The position numbers and the translations under genes were made by a program. From NCBI GenBank assembly GCA_033980235.1, contig CM067067.1, forward strand, positions 17,700,239 to 17,764,238: a DNA stretch of 64,000 bases. The letters run 5' to 3'. The notes beneath the pieces are model-generated. The model worked only from the letters and a program-made list of their open reading frames with translations, had not been told where the DNA came from and ran no database searches. How positions within the stretch are numbered: position 1 is the stretch's first letter; each line of letters begins with the position of its first letter. Below are positions 41,701 to 53,700 of the stretch, piece after piece. The DNA is from Diadema setosum (lineage: Eukaryota > Echinodermata > Echinoidea > Diadematoida > Diadematidae).

Positions 41701-44700
41701 GTTAGATTTTGAAGTGAATTGTTTTCGGGGCTCACCGTAAATTCCAGTACATTACTAGGCTACCTTTGCAGATCCATGTACTGCATGTGTGTCCATCATG
41801 TATATTTTGTGAAGAAAGTTCATCAACACTTACAAACATTTCTATAAACATTCTTGCCACACACTCTATATGTTATTACATCAGCTCTTGTACTTTTAGA
41901 TTTGTGTTTATAGATCACAAATACAGAAGAATGCAACAAAAAGGCTTAAGTGTGGCTGACACACAGAACTACTGAGTAGTTGAGTTTTGTGCATTATTCA
42001 AATTTTAGACAACTGTTGACTTCCAAATTTCTAAGCAGTGGCCCAAGCAAGTCCCCTGAGGTTCATATTAAATGTTTTGCTGCATTTTGGGAGGTCTGTA
42101 AAAGGTATCCCCTACCTTAAATGTTATGTTCTGTGGAAGAAGAAATTGAAATAAAATTGAATTTAACTGAATTGAGAAAAAAAGAAGAGGAAAGAATAGC
42201 AGCATACAAATATCTCCCCAATCACTGGCTGACTGCAGTTGTCACAAGGCCAGCCAAATCAGCACACAAAACAGATTTATATTTTCTTTCCCTGATGGCG
42301 AGACAGCCTCTTGCCCTCCAATGAAGTCAATGCCGATCTTTACCTTCTTCAGGATGATGTCGATGTAGCCAGCGATCAGGGCTCCAATGGCCTCCCCTTC
42401 AGTGGTCTGCATGGAGTAGTAGGCATCTGAGTGGTCACCAAAGTCCAGCGTGAAGCTCTTTGGGGAGGCGGCCCAGCGACGCACAGTGGTCAGTGGCCAT
42501 GTTTTCAAGATCTGTTACAAAACATGAAATCACGGAATTCACAAATTTCTGATGGCAATAACACTAATCATCATTGTAATCATGATCATGGCAATGATTA
42601 ATAATCATAATTATCATCATGAAACATATGTTAACCCTTTGAACCCGAAAGGCCGGAAAACCGGCCGCGCGCAGAACGTGCAAATACCCTAAAGGCCGGT
42701 ATACCGGCCAGAAATCATGTGACTTTGATAACTTGAGTTTTAACTGTCAGGTGACCCCCTAAATAGGACGCCATCTCACTACAACGATGCGGAGAGATTA
42801 TTCGGTCTATACTTTCGTTGATTACGGTTTGGATTTGCAAGTTTTGAGCTATAAAAATGGCAAAAAGATGCTATTCTGCAGAGGAGGCTCGTGCGATAAT
42901 CTTAGGTGAATCATCTGGTGATTATGAGGAAGCTATTGACAAGTCATATTATAGTCAAAGCAGTGATTTTGAAGATGAAACGGACACAGATGATGAGCTA
43001 GATGCTGCACAAGGTGATGTACAATCTTAGCCGGGTACCAGCGGGGGAAATAGCAGCTGGGATGCCGTTAGAGCTGGAGCTGGAGGTGATCATGTTGGTG
43101 ATCGTCGAAGTCAAGGGGGCGTGGGACAGTCAGGGAGTGAGGTTATTGTTTTCATAGCTAACATTACTAATGCTGATTATCATTATGATTATAATCATTA
43201 TTGTCATACTGAGCTATTGCAGCTCAAATAAAATTGGAGTAATCATAACCACACTTCACAGACCTGTGGTTATTTGTTTTTGTTGTATTTTTGGTATGTA
43301 TTACCAATGTATTCAGTCATTTAGCAAAATATGCTCAATATGTGCAAATAATGCAGGGTGAGGGTCACGACCATCTCAAATAATGCGGGGTTCAAAGGGT
43401 TAAAGGACAAGTTCACCTTCATATACATAAGGATTGAGAGAATGCAACAATATTAGTAGAACACATCAGTGAAAGTTTGAGGAAAAATGGACAATCGATG
43501 CAAAAGTTATGAATTTTTAAAATTTCTGTGTTGGAACCGCTGGATGAGGAGACTACTACAGCTTGTGAGTCATATGCGTACAACAGTATAAAGAAAATGT
43601 AAAAGAAAATTCAACATATTTTCACTTTTTTCGCATAATAAAAGAGCACTTGACTTGCCTCTTTCTAAAGGCAGGGGGAATAATATTACCCATAACATTT
43701 GTCGGTAACGAGTCAGGGGAATGTGTACTTTTTTCAAAAGATGGAATTTTGTGAAATTCTCTTTATATTTTCCTTATGTTGTTGTACGCATGTGACATCT
43801 AAGTTATTCATACACTGCAGTAGTCTTCTCATCCAGCGGTTACTGCACAAAAACTTCAAAAATTCATAACTTTTGAACGGATTGTCTGATTTTCCTCAAA
43901 CTTTCACTGATGTGTTCTACTAATATTACTACATTCTCTCAATCCTTATGTTTATGAAGGTGAACTTAACCGTTAACGACTAAATGATCACTGTGTTTAC
44001 ACAAAATAAACTGAAATGTCAGGAGAGGTCGTACGATACATTGTATATTTGCAAATCTCCCAGATTTATCTCAGAGACCACACTATGCAGACATATGCTC
44101 CATTGTCTTTCCTTCAGTCAGTTACTTTGAATATTATCACATTTTCAATTGTTTCTTGAATTACGCTAATCATACATATTTACTGATCAATCTAAATACA
44201 AAGTAAAATGCTTTAAAAAATATCCAATGTGAAGTGGGTTGTTTTTTTTTTTGGGGGGGGGGGAAGAATTATAAAGGCTACTGCAAATGTACATGTATTT
44301 TGTAGATAAATTCCTCAGCACATTCTTCACATAAAATGTATTATACAACTTCCAAGAATGTTCTTTTATCTGATTGGTTCAGTTTAGACCACATGGCATT
44401 CAGCGGACTGCACAAGAGCACCCAATTGCATTAGAGTGCAGGAACGACAATATACCAAATGCTTACTGCACTGCGGCGAGTGCAGTATAGTACACTTTAA
44501 AGGACAAGTTCACCTTCATTAACATAAGGATTAAGAGAATGCAGCAATATTAGTAGAACACATCAGTGAAAGTTTGAGGAAAATTGGACAGTCGATGCAA
44601 AAGTTATGAATTTTTAAAACTTTTGTGTTGGAACCACTGGATGAGGAGACTACTAAGGCTCGTGATGTCATATGAGTACAACAGTATAAAGAAAATGTAA

Positions 44701-47700
44701 AAGAAAATTCAACATATTTTCACTTTTTCGCATAATAAAAGAGCACTTGACTTGCCTCTTTCTGAAGGCAATAGGAATAATATTACCCATAACATATGTC
44801 AGTAACGAGTCAAGAGAATGTGTACTTTTTTCAAAAGATGAAATTTTGTGAAATTCTCCTTATATTTTCCTTATATTTGTTGTATGCATGTGACATCATA
44901 CACTGCAGTAGTCTTCTCATCCAGTGGTGACTGCACAAAAACTTCAAAAATTCATAACTTTTGAACGGATTGTCCGATTTTCCTCAAACTTTCAATGACG
45001 CATTCCACTAATATTGCTACATTCTCTCAATCCTTATGTTAATGAAGGTGAACTTGTCCTTTAAATACTATTCAACTGTACACATATTATTTGATTGATT
45101 TTTGAGGAGTTACATGTACATGTATAGAGCTCAGTTTGGTCGGGGAAGTTGTATAAAACAAACAATGCATATTTGCTTTTGCATTCATGGGCTAAAATAC
45201 TGCCCTCTGTGCTAGACTCGCCACCTTGATACACCGCATGTGGTCCACAGGACCTCGCGCGGTGTATATCCAGGGGCTTTTCTCGCACATCATGCATATT
45301 TGGCCCTGTACGCACTCAGTAACATGCATTTTCTGTATACTAACTACATTCAACATTAGTTTATACGAAAGAGAAAATAGATCCCTATAAGACAACTGCA
45401 CTGAATGCTAATTTTTGGTGTCCATACAGGCAAATACTATAAAATACTACATACTAGGGATAGGACAACAGAAGTCTACTAACCTCCTTGGTTCTTTCAT
45501 CCACACGAACCACACTCTCCCTGTTAATGCCGAGAAGACGAGGCACAAGCTTGTTCTTGCCTTTCATTTTTTCCTGGCAGGGGAGGAAATATAGACAGAT
45601 TATTCCAGTTTCCTATCTGCAGCAGTCTACACACAAAGAAGGTGCTGTAAAAACCCAGAAACATCTGCGGCTTGAAACTTTCACGAATTGGAGCTAGCAT
45701 TTGATGTAATATGTAGATACATTTTCCCAAGCATTTTTACTTTCGCATATCTTGGCTCATTGCGAAAGTTTCATGGACGCAAAAATTTCTGGTTTTACAG
45801 TACACATTTGTTTTTTGTGGTGAACAACCACTAACATATTCATATGCTATGAGACCTGAAATGGGACCATATTTCAGAAAACTAATGATTCATTGTAAAA
45901 GTTTTCAGCACAACAATACAGTAGAAATGTACTATGTCAATACAAATGTATAAAGATTTATTTGTATTATCATTATTGCATTATTTTATCAATACCATCA
46001 TGAGGGATAGACTTCTTCATCATAATCATAATTATAATCATTATCATAATGATTACTATTATCATCATCATCTTCATCATTCATTATAATCATGGCCATC
46101 CCATCATCTTGCTACAAAAGTAGAGGGAAGCTTGCTACAAACTAGTTGGGCATAAGAGACAAAAGTAAAGCTGAAAGACAAAGTGGAAAATTTCTGGACA
46201 GCAATACAAACCTTTGCAACTGATTGACAAATTGCCTTACTTCAACGTAAATAAGCACTGAATTGATCAGTGTTTTAGTAGTAGCCATGATAAAAAAAAA
46301 ATCACGGGCGTACATACTTTTTATCATGGCTACTACTAAAACACTGGTCAATTCAGTGCTTATTTACGTTGAAGTAGGGCAATTTGTCAATCAGTTGCAA
46401 TGAAAACATCTCAACGGAAGAATTTCATGAATTTGAATAAGAACCTTCACGAGGAAGAAGGTAATGCCGTAGGTCTTGAGGGATCGGCAGTGCTGTGTGT
46501 ACTTCACTTTGGCGTCCAACTCGCTCATCCCGATCATGTTCCTGTGTTCCTGTGCACGACAGAAAGACGTAAAAAAACAACAACAGGAAAGTCACACAAG
46601 ATGTCAAGATCCAGACACACATTCTGATGCTGGGCATGAAGATTCATGTGGTTTTATCTGCAACTTTTTTTACTTCAGCATAACTTGTAATTCAACTGAC
46701 CTACAGATTAGTGTTGTCTGCAATCATGAATTTATCGTATACGGAAGAAAACTGGAGAGATAAAATGAGGGGAACAAGTTTCTTTTTCGACATACTCACA
46801 GGCAACAGAGCAACAATTTGGGAGGCACCATGTTTGAAATGATGTGCCCGACACCGACAGGCAACATTTTTACAGTCAGAGACCAAGCTCTGGCAATTTG
46901 AAGAGCAAGTGTCATATCTCAACAGCAAGCACAGGCAGATCTCGCTATTATTTTCGAGCTTTGCTCACTCGGCAAACTGCTCTCCCACGCCCATTCTAAA
47001 ATGGACACAAAGAGAAAGAGGACCAACTGCCAGCAGGGAACTGCTTTATATATGGAGAGCAGAGGTAACCTCTAATCTAGCTGTGGAAAAAAAAAAAAAG
47101 GAGGTGACAGGATAGTGAATAGGTGGGTTATACAGTCCAAAAGGGAAGGAAAAAAAAGAGGGATAAGTTACAACAGACAAGGGGACTGGTAAGCTACTGT
47201 TAAAAGTACACATGTAACAAAATCGAAACTTAAGATTTTCATATACATTACTGGAGACGATGCGGCAAAAAAACAACAAAAAACAACTATGAATGCTTGC
47301 CAAAAAGCATCAATCATTGGGCACAGGTTGTTCGTCTACTTGTATTATGTTGTTTCATTTTCCTCCTTTTTGGAAGAAAAAAATGATGACATGTGAGAGG
47401 TAATACTGGAGTCATGAGATGACACGAGAGATATCTCCTTGGCTATAATATTCTTGCTGCTCTTTTTCCATTATCAGGTACATCACGACCTGTAATTTAC
47501 GGAGTGGACTTTTGATGGCAGGTGGCCAACAACAGAGTATGGATGTCACTTCGAGTATAATTGTATAGCCTCTCTGTATGGCAGCATGACAGATGAGACA
47601 TTAAACTCAATGTGTGGGACTGAACTTAAACTGGCAAATCTCAGCGCGGAGAGATTACCAGTACAAGATTATAATCTCCGCTGCTCTCACAAAGTCCAAT

Positions 47701-50700
47701 GTTCAGAATATTATTTGTTCTAATTTGCCAATCAAACGCCCGGGTCGTCCAGCGAGAGACCCGAGCAGGGTAGCTTTCCCAGCGTATGCTCAAGTCGTAT
47801 CATACATTTTCTCCTTTTACACAGAGATGGGGCAGAGACAATTTGATCAGCAAGAACAAGAAATCATCTTGCCAAGTTGATGGCAAGATCTAGAAATGGT
47901 CTGCGACAACATAACATGTACACACATAAGTTCATTCCTATTACCTTATCACTGAAATGACACCCTAAGCAAACACAACCCATGAACTTGCATGAAAAGT
48001 AATGAATACAAATGCTTGATTTTTTTGAGGTCTGAATACACACAATAAAGACAATATCAAACTAGAAATGTCGCTATGGCGACTGGTATGCCTCCGCCAT
48101 AATGCATGATTCTCCTAATAGGTCTAAACAACACATGTGGACAATGTGTGATTACATTTTCACATAATTGGCAAAATATTAAAATGACAAGTTTGTCACA
48201 AATGTGTTGAATGTTCATCTGCCTTGTCCTGGTTTAATTGGATGAATAGGAGAGCATGTATTTGGGATTTAAGGACTTTAACTTGACTTTGACCCATTCA
48301 TACATTTATGCATTGAGTAATTTTCAAGGTATGGAGAAAAAGTGCAATTTCTGTATTGAATAGTAAATTGTTACCATTTTCATCTGGCCTTTGACCCTGA
48401 AATTTATAAGATAATCACTGTCAGGCAGAACATGCATACATATAAAGTAAGTTTCAAGATAAGTTGAGCCACTTGCGAAATATGGAGGAAAAACTTAGTT
48501 CAGCACTTTCACTTGATCTTTGACCTTTTGACCTTTGAGGCAAAAACAAAAGAAAAAAAAACCTTTCCAGAGAATTTCTATTAGATTATACATGCATACA
48601 CCAAGTGTAAAAAAAAAAAAAGAATCCTGCTGGCATTGCATAAACATGAGGGAAATAGTAAAATTTTGAAGTGTTGCCCTTGACCTTTGACCCCTGACCT
48701 TTGACCCCATGAACCTGTAATTCTCTAGATAATTACTGCCAGTCAGTACATGTATACCATACTATGTTCTATGAAGATAACTTGAACAATTTCCAAGGTA
48801 CAGAGAAAAAAGGTGAAGTTTTAATATATTTACTTGACCCTTTGACCTTTGACCTTTGACCTCATGACTCAAACTTTCCCCAGAGAATTTTAATTGGGTA
48901 ATACATGTATACACTAAGTTTCAAGAAAACACCTTCAGGCATTGCATAGATATGGTGGAAATAGTGAAATGCTATGTATTTGACCTTGACCTTTTGACCT
49001 TTGACCTTGAGCATGTGCACCCAAAAGTTGATAGGCACAACTTCACCCCCTAATACACATACATGCCAAGTTTCATTAGGATACCTCAAAAGGTTTTGAT
49101 AGTTACCCTGTCCACAAAATTCATTACGGACGGACAGAAGGACGGACGGACAGACGGACGGACAACCCGAAAACATAAAGCCTCCGGCACCACTTCGTGG
49201 CGGAGGCATAAAAATATATAACATGTTAAGAGAATGAAATTACATGCAAAAAAAAAAAATGAAGTTAGCATTGCACTTCTCTCAGCCTTTAATATCACTC
49301 AACATAGGGCAAGTTAGGTAGAAATATCCAATAAGGTTCTACTTTCTGACAATTGCATTAAAACCTTGTTAGAATTGGCTCTACTTTGTGTCTGTGTGTC
49401 TTTTTCATAATGTCTATTACCTACCTTGTTAATATAGTCCTATAAATCAATTGAATAGTTTTTCATGAGGCAGTGAACAAAAAAAAAGAAAAAAAATCAT
49501 TTTTCAATTGAACTTTTTGTTGTTCATAGACAATTCTTCCCTGATGCCAAGATTTTCAACAGTCTCTTAATTGCCAAGTTCATAGCTAATTATCAAATCG
49601 ACAACACTTGTTAGAAGATTGAAGATCCTGGTTTTGGTTGTTGATTTTGTTTGTTTTTCTTTTCTTGAATTGGCGAACTCCTAAAATTTCTTTCTGATTT
49701 TGTGTAGATCTAATGGATAAATCAGCTCAGTCAAAATCTTTTTCTTTTTTTTTAAGGAAAAAAAAAACATGCAGTAAAATTCAAAAATTAGTAAATGATG
49801 ACATGATGAGTTTTATGGCAAAATTCCCCTGAGTACAATGTACTTGATGGGTGCAATGATCATAAAGACAGACTCACATTTAAAACTCACCAGAAAACCT
49901 CAAACAGTCTACAAGAACAATTAGACACAGTAACTTGTCGTCAGTGATCCTAGTGAATAGGAGAGAGTTTAGAAAGTCAGAAAGAGTGAGGGCAGCAGCA
50001 TGGAAAGAAGAAGAGAGGGGAGGAAAAACTGTTCCCTTACCAAAAATATCCTCTTCTCGACACCTTTATTTTTCACGTACTCCCTGGGGACCATGTCCTT
50101 CAACCTGAAAAGCAAGAGAGACAGATGAAAAAATGACTCCCTAAATCAAATTGAAGATCAAAGTGGAAAAGGTAAGTACTTTACATGCTGAAATATTTGC
50201 AGTGGATTAATTTTCATGAATAGCCTCTTGAACTAAAAAAATAATAGCCCGCAATAAATGTTGATGAATATGAGGACAAAAGATTGCCTCGTACACACTG
50301 TCCTACACCAGCACACGAGCGTTGCTAGTGACTACTAGTAGCAGAGCCCAGATGCCTCGATGCCTTTCCCGCCCCATGCTCAAATGCTTGATGATACTAG
50401 TAGGCCCAATTTCTGATAAGAGAAATTTGTTCTCACTTCAAGCAATGTTTTATACAAAACAGTCTGTTTGAGAGGTATCACTTTCTTCCGAACTTTGTGT
50501 TTTGTCATTTTTTGGTCAATTATAATGATAATGAGAATACCACAAAGCCTTAAATTAACTACTCACAAGAATTTCACAATCAACTGCCATTCACGAAAAC
50601 TGTGCATGAAAATATATCAAGATGTACAGTAACCACTCACAGTGCAGCAAGCTCATTTCCTCTTTTTACTGCTTTCTTTCCAATGAAAGCAAAATAGAAG

Positions 50701-53700
50701 ATATGAAGACAAAACAAATACGTATCCGAGAAAGCATACAAGTAAAGGACACGACCCCACGCTAATTTCCTCTCCGTGTTTGTGTAATTTCCATAGCCTG
50801 ATCAAACAGAAAAAGTATTTACATACGTAAATAGAGTGAACAGCGAGTATCAATTAAGGATGGCTTTAATAGCCACTATTTGTTTCAATATATTTTGTCT
50901 AGCCTAGTATGAGGAAACGGATATCATACATAAAGGAACTGTCGAATGCATATGGATGGTTGGGGGGGGGTGGTAACAATAAAACCGCAAGAAACAGAAA
51001 ATCTATTTTGCTTCCATTCCATTCGAGAAGTGACATGTGATACATCACTGCCATAACAGGATTCCTCCACAACTTCTAAATCTATATAGTCTGGTGCATG
51101 TTTTGCGGTACTAGATTATGATGCATACATCTCTCTGTCCCTGCCATTTTAGTTTTTCAGAAGCTGGGATCAACAGGACCTGAATGCCAGAACAACTTTG
51201 CAAGGCATTTTTCTCACAATTTACTGTCGTAAGATTTTGAAATATTGATGTTTCCAGTAGTAACACAGGTTAGTTTCGAAGAAACCCTTCATGAAATGCA
51301 CTATTGAACGATGATTCATTCAATCTAAGCCGGTACATCTCTATGGATTGGAACAATGTGCATCACTCGATTTCACTCACAAACAAGTTCGACTTAAATC
51401 ATTCTTGCACTTCTACCTATCTCTCTCTCACTCTCTCTTGCTCTGTCCTTCATTTATCTTCTCTTACCGATGTATCTTCAGAAAGCAATCTGTTCTGTGG
51501 CAAGGACTTCCTAATGCAATGCCACTTAACGTTTGAATTGACACTGACAACCAGACTAAAAGCAAGGAAGCAGACATGATAGAACTGTCATTACAGGCAA
51601 TCGTTGTAGAAGTATCGCATCACAATTTGTTTGATGTGGCCACAAATAATGCAATAAATGCTTGAAAGCACACAAGCCACCACAGGGACGGACAGCTTGA
51701 AATACCCTTCGAAGGACTACCATGCAATGACGATAAAGTGCCCTGCCTGTGGGCGCAGCCGCTGCAACAAGGGGAATCCAACTGGGGTGCTCATGATTTT
51801 ATAGTCCAGGGGTTGTATCTACTGATCCACAATAGCTCATTCCCACGACATAAGAAAGTCATGGCATTTTAAAGCTTCACATGTTTTCACTGAACAGCAA
51901 TATTGGTTGGAGCCAACTACTTGAGAGTGATGACGTCATTACCCGTGAAGTTCATCATTGCTTTAATATCATTAACATACTTTGTATAACAACAAATTGG
52001 CAGAGCAAATATAACTCTGTAATTCTAATCAATGTTTCGCAAAACAGACATTAATTATTCTGTCAATCATGTAACTTTCTTCTCTTATGTCCAAATATGT
52101 TACGTAGATTAAACTCTATTCCTTAAAGGTAGGGAATCCCATTTGCATGCCTTAAATGAAGAGTTGTATAAATACAGTGGTATGTTGAAGAGAGTATCAT
52201 TTTAGAAACTCCCATAAAGTATTGAAAGTGGAAGGTAACATTTAGTACATTTTTATTGACCGTTAGATTTTGAATTGAATTTTTTTCAGGGCTCACCGTA
52301 ATTTCCAGTACATTACTAGGCTACCTTTGCAGACCCATGCACTGCATGTGTGTCCATCATGTATATTTTGTGAAGAAAGTTCATCAAAACTTACAAACAT
52401 TTCTATATACATTCTTGCCACACACTCTATATGTTATTACATCAGCTCTTATACTTTTAGATTTGTGTTTATAGATGAAAAAATACAGAGGACTGCAACA
52501 AAAAGGCTGAAGTGTGGCTGACACACAGAACTACTGAGTAGTTGAGTTTTGTGCATTATTCAAATTGTAGATAACTGTTGACTTCCAAATTTCTCAGCAG
52601 TGGCCTAAACAAGCCCCTGAGGTTCATATTTAATGTTTTGCTGCATTTTGGGAGGTCTGTAAAAGGTATCCCCTACCTTTAAAGTTGACTTGCATATGGG
52701 GAAAATTCAACAGGGACAAGTTATGATTTAGTGATTTAAGACACTCTTCCTCCCTCAACCCACTCTCATCCCCCCCCCCCCCCAGCCAAAAAAAGAAGGA
52801 AGAACAGATTATAATGAAATATGAGGCCAATAAAACTTATGATGCCACTATTTGTAGCTGGTGTCATGACAAAGACATAATTCCAACTTGCATCAAATGT
52901 GTGTGCCAGAAATTCAATTCACTGATAACAAATTGTCTCATTTTCATTCATTTCCTAGGCTCATACTTTTGGAAACAAAAATGGTCATCACACGTTTTTC
53001 CACTTTTATTGGGGGGGGGGGTGGGCATGGGGAGGGAGTTTTGTTGTTTTTGTCTTTGTTCTTTTTGCAATTTGTGCTTCACACGCACATTTCTTGACAG
53101 AACCTTGAATCAATGAATGTTGCTTTCGTCCTCAATAAATGGCTGCCCTCTCGTACTCACTCCAGGAATCCTGGCTTGTGCTTGCTCTCGTTGTAGTCCC
53201 CGTACTGGATCTGGCACTGCGTTCCGGCTAGCACAACGGCCTCGTCATACGAACACGGGTGAGTCCCATTCAAGATGGCATCTCGGGACTGAATGCATTC
53301 AAGGAAAACAAACAACAAGAGGCAAAGAGAGAAGAAAGAGGGGTGGGGGAGGAAATAAGAAAACAGTCAAATTTCATCTTTTTATGTTTGTGTTACAACT
53401 GCCAATTTTGAACTCAAATATCAAAAAGGACTTGCAATAATGTGTTTCACATCTGTTGAACTCTTTGCCAGCACAGAATGTTGCAGACTGCATGTAACTC
53501 CAAGAAGCTAAACATGAAGCACTGTATAACATTCACAATATATTTTGGTACAACCTTACCACCAAACCCTAACGAACAAAATAAGTCCCATTTCATTCCA
53601 TTTCTGAGAAATCTGCATCTATTTAAAAACAGAAATTCAAACAGCGATGTTCTGATCCTCATTTTGCATTTTCACACATTGGCACATTGGAAATGAAAGT

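Larger units (their letters stand above)
42512..45483 (-). other. Intron between talin E9 and E10
   Basis: 2.97 kb, about 60% mobile DNA: the deleted piggyBac, MITE2 copy 1 directly abutting it, and MITE2 copy 2. A T-run/G-run junction lies at about 44237-44263. Confidence 0.88.

Noticed and set aside
41766..42521. Short frame [11 protein letters not shown] present in both MITE3 copies
   Set aside because: The two copies differ in length and in their ends, the frame fills only a third of the element, and it matches no family I know. Its shared presence follows from the copies being near-identical DNA.
48862..49298. Open frames with PSVRPS or CPSVCPSV repeats near the end of element C
   Set aside because: They read through the GGACGGACGG microsatellite and the conserved element end. 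The same false protein appears in element D (55920-56249).
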